Source: Christensenellaceae bacterium (GTDB lineage: Bacteria > Bacillota > Clostridia > Christensenellales > DTU072). Taken from it: a stretch of DNA of 36,825 bases. Positions 8,464 to 17,387 of the stretch are shown piece after piece (the stretch's first letter is position 1; every line of letters begins with the position of its first letter). A model generated the notes under the pieces. The model saw nothing but the letters and a program-made list of their open reading frames with translations, had not been told where the DNA came from and ran no database searches. The position numbers and the translations under genes are program-made. The DNA is taken from positions 1 through 36,825 of the forward strand of contig JAIRMA010000084.1 of NCBI GenBank assembly GCA_031259085.1. The letters run 5' to 3'.

Positions 8464-9249
8464 CTATTTATCATCTTTGTTTAGATTTTCAAACTGTTTA
8501 ATATCAATTGTTTCTGAGTCCAAATTAGAGTCTGTATTCGGTTCGTCTATAAATGGCTTAACTACTAACTCATTATTATTTTCATTATCGTTATCTACTA
8601 GATTGATATTTTGGCTATCATCACTTAAATCTTTTGCAAGAAACTGTTTTAATTCGTCAGCTAATTCAGCTTTAACCTCTTCAAGTAATCTGTTTTTCTT
8701 CTCCGACTCCTCGCAATTCTTTTTATATTTTGCATAGATCCGTATGGAAAATTTGGCACATATAACAGCTAACGCGATAAACACGATTATAATAAGAAGT
8801 CTCTGTGCATCCGTAAAGAATTTTGACATTTTCCCAATACCAGTTGATGACCATATCTTTTTACCAAGTATTTGTTTTACAGGTTGTTCGTCCGTGGTTT
8901 GATTATTTATGCCCTTTGTAGTTAATTCAATGGCACCATCATCTTTTACTGTAATAGAAACTACTCTGTGAATTATAGGCATGCCTAACGAATCAGAATT
9001 GGTTGATCTAAAAATTACATCATCGTTTATCTCAATTTCATTAATTGGGACTTTCTTAGACACTACAAAATCACCCACTTTTATATCTGGTTCCATTGAT
9101 GGCGATACTACAATATGTAGTGTCAGACCAAAAACCTCTGGCGTTGATCCTTCTGCTCTTGAAATAAGTACGAATAATAATATTATCATAGACGTTAACA
9201 TAATAATCATAGATATTATCATGTTAGAAAAATGTATAACCTTTTTCAT
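8464..9249 (-). CDS. SipW/ER-type signal peptidase I (second copy of the operon)
   Basis: 261 residues. Signal peptidase I cleaves signal peptides of exported proteins at the outer membrane face. A TM helix (about 8-30) is followed by the S-x-M-E-P box with catalytic Ser51. Next comes VGD.VV (58-63) and IIHRVV with His94; His replaces the bacterial Lys, as in archaeal, ER and SipW enzymes. The TKG-x-NN box (111-116) has Ile114 where Asp is usual, although the later Asp120 is kept. A second TM helix (about 150-168) precedes a long acidic, Asn-rich cytoplasmic tail. It is last in the four-gene operon, 21 bases after the DUF2357-like gene, and has only a weak RBS, suggesting translational coupling. 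The Asp change may reduce or alter activity. Confidence 0.85.
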   Translation of the reverse strand: MKKVIHFSNMIISMIIMLTSMIILLFVLISRAEGSTPEVFGLTLHIVVSPSMEPDIKVGDFVVSKKVPINEIEINDDVIFRSTNSDSLGMPIIHRVVSITVKDDGAIELTTKGINNQTTDEQPVKQILGKKIWSSTGIGKMSKFFTDAQRLLIIIVFIALAVICAKFSIRIYAKYKKNCEESEKKNRLLEEVKAELADELKQFLAKDLSDDSQNINLVDNDNENNNELVVKPFIDEPNTDSNLDSETIDIKQFENLNKDDK

Positions 9250-9270
9250 GCTGCAAACTCGTGTGGGCTA

Positions 9271-10959
9271 TTAAAAATAATTTTCCTCGCTCGCGGATGC
9301 GTTGGCCGTTTGTTTTTGCTCTTCCTCTAATTTTCGTTGACGTCGAATTTCTTTAGCAATTTCATTAATTGCTTTTCGCTCCTCTCTGGCTTTTAATAAT
9401 AATGCCTTCCTTTCTTGCTCTTTGGCAATTACTTCTTCTTGACGAGAGAGCTCTTTAGCCATACGTTCTTCTTCATCGCGCTCCGCTATTAAGAATAAAT
9501 TTGATAGCTTATTTTTTTCATCAACAAGTTTTTTAACTGGCTTTTTCCGTCTTTTTTTGTCTTGAAGTCCCTTTTTTTCAACTAATAATTCATAATCAAA
9601 TCTGATCTTTTCTAATTTGACTTTTTGTGTATTCTCTCTAATCAAAGTTTTTTGCAATTCAGCGGCTTTTAATTTACTCAACTGCCCATACCTTTTGCAT
9701 AATTCTTCTTGCTTTCTATACGCTACACCCAACTTTTGCAATGTTGTTTGTTTTTCATCTGGTACTTTGATTTTAGATATTCCTATTACCTCTATGTACA
9801 TCTCGTTACACATATGTGTCAAACTGTTGAAAAACTGCCTAAAGCTACTTTCCACTTTGATCTTATCCTGTAAATCATTCGCTTTAAGATCTTCTTTTTT
9901 CATGACATATTCGCGGATTTTTTCGTAGAAATATTGGTTTAAGGCATGCCTATCATCAAATCCAGCAACATTTCTAAAGTTTGTTGTGTATTCTATTTGT
10001 TTCAATTCACGATATCTGCGCTTTGCTCGTCTTTTAAACTGACCTTTTTTATATGTAAGCCTCCTGACACCTTGATTTTCAACCATGGTTTTGAGATTTA
10101 AGGCAATAAGCATAGCCAAATCATCAAAATAATCGTTGTCTATTGGGAGCAATTTATCAGCTACAACAACGCTAAATCCCATCTCTGTATAAGAGCTAAT
10201 GTACATCCATAATCTATAACAATTTTTGTAATGCTTTTGCATAGTTATGATATTAGTTTTAATTATAGGTGGAGTTACAGGTTTTGCTAAGGATAAATCT
10301 TTGCAAAAAGGTGTGGAATGCAACGCTAATACTCTTTTTCTAAGCAATTCCACTTTTGCTAGAATTTCCTGGTTTTTTTGCAGTGCAAGAAGAGAAGTAG
10401 GTTCATTCTTGACTTTTAAATCAGCTGTGTATTCTACATTGCCTTTTCTTAGTTTAAAGTGTGATTTGATTTTAAGATTAGTTATATCAAATGTGTCTAA
10501 ATTGTTCTTTATCGCATTGTATCGTTGATCAATAAATCTAAACAAATGGTTAATTAAAGTATTAACAAACCTGTTTTCATATATAAACAAATCATCGTCA
10601 ACAAATTTAACTAATAGTTTACTAGGATTAATGAACCCATCGTCTTCAATTGATCTGATAAAACCAGTATGCGCTGATAAGTGTCTAACTGTTTCAGATG
10701 AGGTTTTCTTAACTTTTTCGATGTTAACAACCTCAAAATCAGTCATCAAATATTTTTTAGGATCTCTAACAATTGCTTCTATCGAAAACATGCAATCTTC
10801 TATTGTTCGTATCCATGTGTCGTCTATTAACATGGTCTCAACAACACGACTTTGCAGAATTTCAGTATCTCCAGCAGCTACATAATTTGTCAATCGATCA
10901 TAGAAATCGTCTTGAAGTTTTAACTCTGCAAAAAAATCTTTTAAATGTCTCTCAACCAT
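9271..10959 (-). CDS. DUF2357-like protein with C-terminal coiled coil (McrC-position partner)
   Basis: 562 residues, predicted cytoplasmic. The central part carries DLFIYENRFVNTLINHLFRF (about 122-141) and later YRLWMYISSYTEMGFSV. These match the conserved core of DUF2357 proteins, which are usually encoded next to McrB-like AAA+ ATPases and often carry a PD-(D/E)xK nuclease. I see no D-x(n)-E-x-K nuclease signature here. From about 420 to 550 the protein is a long Lys/Glu/Arg-rich coiled coil. GGGAG precedes the ATG. The gene follows the ATPase gene by 38 bases and precedes the second peptidase, so the products probably act together. An adaptor or structural role is inferred; the biochemical function is unknown. 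Confidence 0.65.
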   Translation of the reverse strand: MVERHLKDFFAELKLQDDFYDRLTNYVAAGDTEILQSRVVETMLIDDTWIRTIEDCMFSIEAIVRDPKKYLMTDFEVVNIEKVKKTSSETVRHLSAHTGFIRSIEDDGFINPSKLLVKFVDDDLFIYENRFVNTLINHLFRFIDQRYNAIKNNLDTFDITNLKIKSHFKLRKGNVEYTADLKVKNEPTSLLALQKNQEILAKVELLRKRVLALHSTPFCKDLSLAKPVTPPIIKTNIITMQKHYKNCYRLWMYISSYTEMGFSVVVADKLLPIDNDYFDDLAMLIALNLKTMVENQGVRRLTYKKGQFKRRAKRRYRELKQIEYTTNFRNVAGFDDRHALNQYFYEKIREYVMKKEDLKANDLQDKIKVESSFRQFFNSLTHMCNEMYIEVIGISKIKVPDEKQTTLQKLGVAYRKQEELCKRYGQLSKLKAAELQKTLIRENTQKVKLEKIRFDYELLVEKKGLQDKKRRKKPVKKLVDEKNKLSNLFLIAERDEEERMAKELSRQEEVIAKEQERKALLLKAREERKAINEIAKEIRRQRKLEEEQKQTANASASEENYF

Positions 10960-10997
10960 CTAATTACTCCCTAGATTTATCTCACTTCAACCACAAA

Positions 10998-12551
10998 TTA
11001 AATGTTTTTCTCTAATTTTCTGATAGCATCAATTGACATAGGCATTTGATCCTTACCAAATAATTTATCTAAAAGTATCATTAACTCATTTAATTCTTTA
11101 ACTAAGAATACCAGGTTAAGAGCTTGGAATTTTTTGAGAATTTTTGTTGCTACTATAAAATCTAATCCTTCGTTTTCAGTACCACCAAGGCCCATTAAAA
11201 CAGGAACAAAGATAGAAATTTGTTTTAGAATACGGTTTCCAAACGAAATTCTAAATTTTTGTTGTATAAATTCATCAAGTTTTGTCAACCTGTCTGTGCC
11301 TTTAGGCGAGAGCGCATATTCTGCACGTGCTTTGTTAAACAGACTGTCTAAATAATCATACGATATATGCACGACGTCAGTTATTGGTGCATCAAAGAAA
11401 GCACCTCTTTCGTTCAATGATAAAGCAATAGCTCTGTCATAAACTTTATCAGTTATAGTAAATGTTGAATCATCCTGGTTAGCAGTCCCTACAAACCAAA
11501 CGTTTTGTGGCACTATAATTTTACCTTCGTGCATATTTTTAGGATCAGTAGGATCTGATGCCGGTATTAAATCAATTTTCCATTCACTCTTGTCAGGCAT
11601 TTCCATAACAGACAAGAAGTCAGCAAAGTAATACTCTATACGCGCAAGGTTCATTTCGTCTAAAACTATTAAATTTATGTCGTCTCTATATGTACATTCG
11701 TAAAGGGATGCTAAAAAGTCTGTCTCATTGAATTTCTTCGTGAATTCGTTTAGGTAGCCTAGCAATTCACCACGATCCCTCCATGATGGTTGCACGGATA
11801 TAAGATTTGCATTATTATCAAAATATTTAGCAAAGGCATATGGAAGACTTGTTTTACCAGTACCACTTATACCTTCTAAAATAATTACCTTTGTAGTTGC
11901 AAGACCAGCTATGAATTGGCGTACAATGGAAGGCTTATAATACAACTTCAAATGTGATGCAGCATAATAAATAAAGTTTTGGACAATTTCTGGCAATGTT
12001 AACATGTCTCGATCAGTCATGGAAACATACGATGGATTAAACTTATATTTGTTATCAATTGCAATTAACTTAGTAAATCTGCTTTGTTCACTCAAAGCAT
12101 GAATGGAAATCTCTTCATCCTCTTCAACCTCAGGAGCTCCAAGCAAAGCTGCTGATCCTGCGCCACCACCAAACTCGTTTAATTTCAAAGCAAAGATCTG
12201 GTTTTTTTCAAGAGCTAATAGATCAGCCTGATCTCTCAACTTTCCTATCTCCTCAAGAAGATCTTCTTTTTCAACTTCTTTCCTTCTGATAAAAATGAAT
12301 TTCCTTAAAGCTAAATAGGCTCGATATAAGATAAAGAAAGCAAGCAAGACGTTTATTGTGGTTACAAGCAATAGAGTAATCCAACCTAATGTATCAAATA
12401 TCTTTATTGCTTCTCCTAAATCAAATAGATAATCTTTAACATCCCTTGTAAAGATGCCTCCAATCGCAGAAAATATTGTGTCAAAGAACAAAATAAAATT
12501 CCTTCCTAGTTTTGCAAGAAAATCTAAGTAATAATGTGCAAATTCAGCCAT
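10998..12551 (-). CDS. Membrane-tethered McrB-like AAA+ ATPase
   Basis: 517 residues. A hydrophobic helix (about 55-80) and a short basic/coiled-coil stretch (88-120) precede the AAA+ core. The core shows Walker A GISGTGKT (227-234) and Walker B LIVLDEMN (294-301), followed by ARIEYYFADFLSVME in the style of McrB/dynein-related ATPases. Sensor-1 is VGTANQDD (354-361), and D-R-A with Arg373 is a candidate finger. McrB relatives form hexamers that drive a partner protein. Here the expected partner is the DUF2357-like product downstream. Typical McrB proteins are soluble with an N-terminal DNA-reading domain; this one has a TM anchor instead. AGGAG lies 8 bases before the ATG. It is encoded between two signal peptidases, pointing to work at the membrane. 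Confidence 0.8.
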   Translation of the reverse strand: MAEFAHYYLDFLAKLGRNFILFFDTIFSAIGGIFTRDVKDYLFDLGEAIKIFDTLGWITLLLVTTINVLLAFFILYRAYLALRKFIFIRRKEVEKEDLLEEIGKLRDQADLLALEKNQIFALKLNEFGGGAGSAALLGAPEVEEDEEISIHALSEQSRFTKLIAIDNKYKFNPSYVSMTDRDMLTLPEIVQNFIYYAASHLKLYYKPSIVRQFIAGLATTKVIILEGISGTGKTSLPYAFAKYFDNNANLISVQPSWRDRGELLGYLNEFTKKFNETDFLASLYECTYRDDINLIVLDEMNLARIEYYFADFLSVMEMPDKSEWKIDLIPASDPTDPKNMHEGKIIVPQNVWFVGTANQDDSTFTITDKVYDRAIALSLNERGAFFDAPITDVVHISYDYLDSLFNKARAEYALSPKGTDRLTKLDEFIQQKFRISFGNRILKQISIFVPVLMGLGGTENEGLDFIVATKILKKFQALNLVFLVKELNELMILLDKLFGKDQMPMSIDAIRKLEKNI

Positions 12552-12662
12552 TTTTACGTCTCCTAAATAGCGTCAGCTACTTATCTTCTATGTTTTGAGT
12601 ATTATAATGCAATTTTTATATTTAAACCAGCCAAAATATTTAAAATACATCTTCATTGTATT

Positions 12663-13670
12663 TTAGATATCATTTTCTGAGCTGGTCTTAGATACATCAT
12701 CGCCTTTATTATTGCTAACTGATGTTGTGTCAGTCTCAACAACATCATTTGTAACTTCTGTTTTTGTAATTTGATGCATGGATTTGTTTAATACATTAGG
12801 ATCAATACCCATTTCTTTAAGCAATTCCTGTTTTATACGTTCCTTCTCAGCTTGATCAATTTCTGCAGTAGCTATCAAGCCTTTTTGTGCAAATTGCATT
12901 TCGGTACGAGCCTTCATGAATCCCACTAAATTTGCAATAAACACATATAGACAATATATTACTGCAATACAGGATGGGATTAATATGAAGTATAAAAAAC
13001 CATCTTTGTCCTGTAGACTAGAGACAATGAATCCTAATCCATTAACTTGTCCAGAATAAACAGCAACTATACTTGCTTCATCTACAGTAAGGGTATCTTC
13101 AGCGATAGAATTGTCACCCTTCGTTCTAAAAGCGCGCTCCCCTTCTCTTGCCCCATCCTGGATTTTAATTATTCTGTGTGTGTTTAAAGCCCGTGATTGT
13201 CCACCACTAGCATCTTTCATTAAAGTAAAGAATGTGATTATATCACCTTCCTTTAATTTATCAATTTCTTCTTTGTTCCCATCAATTACTTTTGCTATAA
13301 CGAGGTCGTTTACATCAAAAGAATCTTTTTGATCACCGCTCATAGAGTCAGTTAAAACAGCCAAATATGTATATCCAAATAACATGTTATAATCATTTTC
13401 TTGTTTGGAAATAGCCATTACTGCAAATAATAATACAATAATTAATACTAACGCCAAAATCACATTTGTGCAAATATTAACTATCTTAAGTACCTTTTTC
13501 TTAGTGGACGACTTTTCTACAATGGTAGTAGAATCGACAGAAGGTTTTATCTCCCCTAAGACACCGTCAGTTAAATGGCCATCTTCGCTGGAATCTTTGT
13601 CAACTGACTTTTTTCGGTTAAAAATCCCCATTAACTTATTTATTGTTTTTTTGAAATTGTTTTCTTTCAT
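12663..13670 (-). CDS. SipW/ER-type signal peptidase I (first gene of the operon)
   Basis: 335 residues. It has a charged cytoplasmic N-tail, a TM helix (about 60-87), then LTDSMSGD with catalytic Ser109. GD.I.F follows, then NTHRIIKI with His165 in place of the bacterial Lys, and TKGDNS....D with both expected Asp residues (Asp186, Asp192). A second TM helix (about 225-250) leads to a long polar tail rich in Thr, Val and Asp. The full Ser-His-Asp set suggests an active enzyme of the archaeal/ER/SipW class, which in Gram-positives tends to process dedicated substrates. ATG at 13670 is preferred over TTG at 13673 because GGTG lies at a better distance. The gene has a ~340-nt leader with two promoters and a riboswitch. 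Confidence 0.85.
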   Translation of the reverse strand: MKENNFKKTINKLMGIFNRKKSVDKDSSEDGHLTDGVLGEIKPSVDSTTIVEKSSTKKKVLKIVNICTNVILALVLIIVLLFAVMAISKQENDYNMLFGYTYLAVLTDSMSGDQKDSFDVNDLVIAKVIDGNKEEIDKLKEGDIITFFTLMKDASGGQSRALNTHRIIKIQDGAREGERAFRTKGDNSIAEDTLTVDEASIVAVYSGQVNGLGFIVSSLQDKDGFLYFILIPSCIAVIYCLYVFIANLVGFMKARTEMQFAQKGLIATAEIDQAEKERIKQELLKEMGIDPNVLNKSMHQITKTEVTNDVVETDTTSVSNNKGDDVSKTSSENDI

Positions 13671-13713
13671 CAAAGCACCGACTATGGTTGATTTATGAGT
13701 GTCTACTCTAAAA

Positions 13714-13729
13714 ATCCATTTTAATGGAT
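13714..13729 (-). promoter_or_regulatory. Small hairpin with U-tract just upstream of the first peptidase gene
   Basis: On the minus strand ATCCAT and ATGGAT pair around a TAAA loop, followed by TTTTTAGA. It lies between the proximal promoter (13739-13767) and the start codon. It could be a weak attenuator or a 5' stabilising hairpin; the stem is short, so this is tentative. Confidence 0.35.
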
Positions 13730-13738
13730 ATTTAAGTT

Positions 13739-13767
13739 ATTATATCATATAATTATAACATTGTTAA
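13739..13767 (-). promoter_or_regulatory. Proximal sigma-A promoter of the peptidase operon
   Basis: Minus-strand TTAACA (13762-13767), 17 bases, TATAAT (13739-13744). It is downstream of the riboswitch, so a transcript from it would escape riboswitch control and give basal expression of the operon. Confidence 0.6.
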
Positions 13768-13927
13768 GTAATTATTTAATAAATGGCAGAATATTGTAAA
13801 TTAAATTCACTATAATGCCCTATTAATTAATATTCTATTAATATAAAAGTGAGGCAAACCGTCTTCTTAAGTTAGTACCACTAATATATAAACAAAATGC
13901 CATCACAACACGTACGACGCGTAGGAC

Positions 13928-13990
13928 GGCAACTGGCTATCTACTAGAGACCCTTTAGTTTTGTGCCATTGTCTTGCGACAATTTTACCA
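13928..13990 (-). ncRNA. Cyclic-di-GMP-I (GEMM) riboswitch aptamer, divergent
   Basis: Minus strand, 5' to 3': GGTAA opens the closing stem and TTGCC closes it. A hairpin ATTGTC-GCAA-GACAAT carries a GNRA tetraloop. Then GGCACAAAACTAAAGGGTCT replaces the consensus GACGCAAAGCxxxGGGCCTAA. GATAGCCAGTTGCCG forms the 3' strand. The GNRA hairpin, the GGGTCT...GATAGCC receptor arm and the order of elements match c-di-GMP-I aptamers of Clostridia; the GACGC core is changed to GGCAC. A consensus promoter starts ~26 bases upstream. Downstream, GCCGTC (13925-13930) could pair with GACGG (13859-13863), which would compete with the closing stem as an expression platform. Confidence 0.6.
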
Positions 13991-14015
13991 AACAAAATTA
14001 ATACTTTATTGTATT

Positions 14016-14044
14016 ATATTAGCATATCATCAGTACTTTGTCAA
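14016..14044 (-). promoter_or_regulatory. Distal promoter driving the riboswitch leader
   Basis: Minus-strand TTGACA (14039-14044), a 17-base spacer and TAATAT (14016-14021), with TGC directly before the -10 (extended -10). Predicted transcription starts near 14009, about 20 bases before the aptamer. This places the whole GEMM element inside the leader of the peptidase operon. Confidence 0.7.
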
Positions 14045-14273
14045 CAATTAATTGATTAAAGCGCATTAAATTTTCAAATAAATGCAATAATTCACTTAGT
14101 TAAATTGATAAATTTACAATTTGTATAATTTTCTAGATTTTAAACAACATAGATTTATATAAAAATCAACCAAATATTTGATTTCATTATACTAGAGTCA
14201 GTTAGTACAGACAATTTTTTCATGTTAACTTGCAATTCTTGAATAAGCATCATCCACAATGATTTTAATTACA

Positions 14274-16097
14274 TTACTTTTCACTCTCGATTTGTGATTT
14301 GACTATGATATTCCCAAAGAGAATCGAATATAAATCCATTTCAGAATCAGGGCTGGCGTAATAGGGCAGATATAATCCATCAACTGTTTTCAGTGAATTA
14401 ATAAAACTCATGTCAAAATCCTCACTTGAGAAATTTTCTATGCGTTCAAGGCAGGTAAAAAACATATAGGTAGTCATTATATCTGGTAAAATTTTATCAT
14501 CAAGATATGATATATTCCCACCATTTATTTTCAGTTTATTGTATATATCTAGGAATAAGTCGTCGCCTATTAATTTTAAATTAAGAAATCTATCTAAGTA
14601 AAATAAATCAATAATTGTTTTATTGTATAGATCAGCTTGTTTAATATACTCTTTAACCGCATTTTTAATTTTGCTTCTCTGCTGTCTGGTGATTTTTATC
14701 TTGCTATTGTAGGATTGTAAACTTGAAATAATTTCAAGTACTTTACGGGTTGTTTCTAAGTCATATACTATATTATCTTTATACTTTAGACTTTTTAGTA
14801 TGTCATTTAGTATTTTTTGAATTTCATTGCTGTCATAATCAAACAAGTCACCAGATACGATTTGATCTAAAATAAGATTATAATATAATAGATTAGCAAC
14901 ATCATAAACATTTTTACTATCTGTGATTAAACCATAAGTAGCATCTATGAAATTATTCAGCTTTTCTTTATCATAACTAAAACCCGTTATATGTGAGAGA
15001 AAAACACCATACGCTGTTGAAATAATATCAATTTCCCTCACCATAACTTCAAAACTATTAACTTTTTGAGTTAAAAATTTCTGTAATTGCTCTAATGCGG
15101 TCCCATTCTCATTTAAGGTAATGATCTTGATAAAGTTTGTTAAGATTTTTATATCATTAGTTTTTGAAATATCCGTATTCTTTAAACTATTATAATATGC
15201 TTGAATCTTTTCTTTAGAATATGTTGGGTCAATGGCTTCTGCCACGCAGTAAAAATCCGCATAATTTGAGGCAGAGACTGTATTATAAATTGGATTGAAT
15301 TTGTACAGAAACTCCCAATCATTATACCAATCTTTTATATGTGACGTGATTTTACTCGTGATTTCGTTTAATATGCTCAACAAGTAGATGATATCTCCAC
15401 CAGAATTGTAAAATGTCTTTCCTCCGGCTCTCAATGCAAATGAATAATTTGAGTATGCATGCAATGCGCCTGTGATTACATCGAACTTGTCATTGTATAT
15501 ATCACCAAACACTTGAACATAATGTGCCGTGATAACAGTTTTTATATTAATAGAATCATTTTTTGTATATAAGAAAAATAAATTGCTACGATCATCAAAA
15601 TGTTTTGATAAGACTAATATAACATTTTCCTCGTCATATGCTAATCCTAATATATTGCAAATATTAATATAATCAAGTAAATTTAGAATTGTTAAATCAT
15701 CAATATCAATAGAATATAAACCATTTACGAGCTGATCTTTAATCGTGTATTTAAGTTGAGAAGTACTATCAACTATACTTAACAAATTCAAAATAGCACT
15801 TGCATTATATAAGTCTACTTCACCATAATGTGTGAAAAATCCAAACTGATTATTCACTTCAAAAGTCCGTGTGGACAAGTACGCATTGATATTTTCCTTT
15901 TCATCATCATTTAAGTCTAAGGTAATATTTGGAATTTCAATGAACCCATAATTTTCGTAAAGTTTAAATTCACTGTTAAGAATTAGAAGGGTAGACGTAT
16001 TTGACAAAAGCACTATTATCAAAAGAATAACCACAATAAATTGAATAATAGTTTTTTTATTTTTCTGTCTGAGTGACGCGAAAAATGAACTTCTCAT
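14274..16097 (-). CDS. Membrane-anchored extracellular protein of unknown function
   Basis: 607 residues. A basic N-terminus (RQKNKK) and one TM segment (about 18-41) have no lipobox, so the remaining ~565 residues are predicted to lie outside the cell. The body is helical, with recurring units of the type 'D.YNASAILNLLSI', 'LTILNLLDYINICNILGL' and 'DVITGALHAYSNYSFALRAG'. This pattern recalls alpha/alpha-toroid (prenyltransferase or terpenoid-cyclase-fold) repeats of surface proteins, but it is only an impression. No catalytic motif is recognised. AGAGG precedes the ATG. The gene lies upstream of the riboswitch-controlled operon on the same strand, separated by ~230 bases that hold the operon's own promoter. 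It could be a substrate or partner of that operon. Confidence 0.6.
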   Translation of the reverse strand: MRSSFFASLRQKNKKTIIQFIVVILLIIVLLSNTSTLLILNSEFKLYENYGFIEIPNITLDLNDDEKENINAYLSTRTFEVNNQFGFFTHYGEVDLYNASAILNLLSIVDSTSQLKYTIKDQLVNGLYSIDIDDLTILNLLDYINICNILGLAYDEENVILVLSKHFDDRSNLFFLYTKNDSINIKTVITAHYVQVFGDIYNDKFDVITGALHAYSNYSFALRAGGKTFYNSGGDIIYLLSILNEITSKITSHIKDWYNDWEFLYKFNPIYNTVSASNYADFYCVAEAIDPTYSKEKIQAYYNSLKNTDISKTNDIKILTNFIKIITLNENGTALEQLQKFLTQKVNSFEVMVREIDIISTAYGVFLSHITGFSYDKEKLNNFIDATYGLITDSKNVYDVANLLYYNLILDQIVSGDLFDYDSNEIQKILNDILKSLKYKDNIVYDLETTRKVLEIISSLQSYNSKIKITRQQRSKIKNAVKEYIKQADLYNKTIIDLFYLDRFLNLKLIGDDLFLDIYNKLKINGGNISYLDDKILPDIMTTYMFFTCLERIENFSSEDFDMSFINSLKTVDGLYLPYYASPDSEMDLYSILFGNIIVKSQIESEK

Positions 16098-16750
16098 GAA
16101 TTAAACCTCTAAATAAAAAAGATATCTTTGATTAGTGTTTTAAGTTTAATAATTGTATGCACAAAAAACCTCATTAATTGATTAGAAAGCATTAATATAA
16201 TATTTAAGTTACATATGGTAATTAAAAATCCTAATTAAATCCATATTTTGCCAGCATCAAAGAGATAATATTTTTTATGGTTTTATTTTAAGTAGTGACT
16301 TGTAAAGAGGCATACATTAAAAACATCCTTAAAACCAATCTAGCTAACCAAAAGTATTTCATTAATTATGAGTTATATAACTAATAATTTTAGGGCCAAT
16401 ATTAAAGCAAACTTAAGTAGCAATATTTGCACTCATTAATTTGAACGGCACTACGAATTTTTTTAGAAAACACGTTATCTAATATCTAGCGTTAAAAGTA
16501 TTAACCTTTACTAAAATATAACCACCAACATAGTCGCAGAATTTATGCAATTAACGAAATACCATAATACTCTGTATTATAATAATAACTGTCAGAGTTT
16601 TATTTGACTAGGTTTTTCACAGATTCAATTTGCAACTATGTAAAATCTAGAAAAAAGTGATCTATTTAAAATGTATAATATCAAATTTTATGTGATTTGT
16701 CAATATTTAAGAATTCTTTCCAGAATTATTAGTAATTCGCAACCAAAAAT
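16098..16750. other. AT-rich intergenic stretch
   Basis: No gene is visible. It contains the AGAGG RBS of the leftward 607-residue gene at its left end. I see no riboswitch-like core, no strong hairpin and no consensus promoter in it. Confidence 0.4.
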
Positions 16751-16840
16751 TTATGATTCTGCAGTCAAGAGTCAAGTCAACTATTTAGGCATATTTAATT
16801 AGCTAGTGTTTCTATCTGTCTATGTCAAAATAATCATGGT
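16751..16840 (+). repeat. Repeat C, copy 1 (~85 bp)
   Basis: Similar to 33365-33452. Shared core: ATATTTAG-R-CATAT-W-TAATTAGCTAG-W-GTTTCT-R-TCT, then ATGTCAAAAT. Both copies lie upstream of a patch ending in the repeat-A right-end motif, suggesting a common element boundary. Confidence 0.55.
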
Positions 16841-17014
16841 GTCCAATAAGAAGTATAGATATATTCAACACTCTGCCTTCTAGCCAGCAAAAGAAAATAC
16901 AAAATTCCAATACGCTGTTATCAAAGATAAGGCTCGGAAAAAAGATTATGAGCTGAGCTTATACTAGCTTAAAGCGGTAGCGGTAAACGTTGTGCTTTAA
17001 AAAAACAATAGGAA

Positions 17015-17255
17015 GACTACGTAGTGTAAGTTAAGGAGGGGAGAGGTGTGTCAAAAAAACAGGTTAAATTGAAAAAGGCAGGATGTTTTCTTATAATTTA
17101 CAGAAAAAAGCCGTTGATATTTAAGCTAAATGTATTATCTTAAGTGTCTAGAACAATTATTCAAAGAATTAGAGGCTGTGAAGCATAAAAAAATATAAAT
17201 ATTGACATTTTTCTAATGGTAATTTTAACATTTAGGCTTTCATGCGTTTGCCCTG
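17015..17255 (+). repeat. Repeat A, copy 2 (~241 bp)
   Basis: Direct copy of the block at 199-431 and 18910-19149. It begins with ACTACGTAGTGTAAG, shared with copy 3, and ends at CATGCGTTTGCCCTG. Together with copy 3 it brackets the GC-richer AlbA_2-type gene in direct orientation. Base differences from the other copies show that the duplication is not recent. Confidence 0.8.
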
Positions 17256-17320
17256 ATTTTACACCCATAACTGCATCAGTTTTTTGTCCTACATGCGCTT
17301 AAAATCCGCGTTAAAAGAGT

Positions 17321-17353
17321 AAAAAAACACGCCCTCGATTTGTAAAGCGTGTT
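17321..17353 (-). terminator. Terminator of the AlbA_2-type gene
   Basis: Minus strand: AACACGC (17347-17353) pairs with GCGTGTT (17326-17332) and is followed by a run of T (17321-17327 on the complementary strand). It lies 35 bases beyond the stop codon. Confidence 0.7.
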
Positions 17354-17387
17354 CCAGTCGGTTCTCTATTCAGCTGTTAATAGGACG

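Noticed and set aside
13855-13900. Plus-strand GGCAAACC that resembles the 5' end of a c-di-GMP-I aptamer
   Set aside because: No GACGCAAAGC core follows on that strand; the real element reads on the minus strand.
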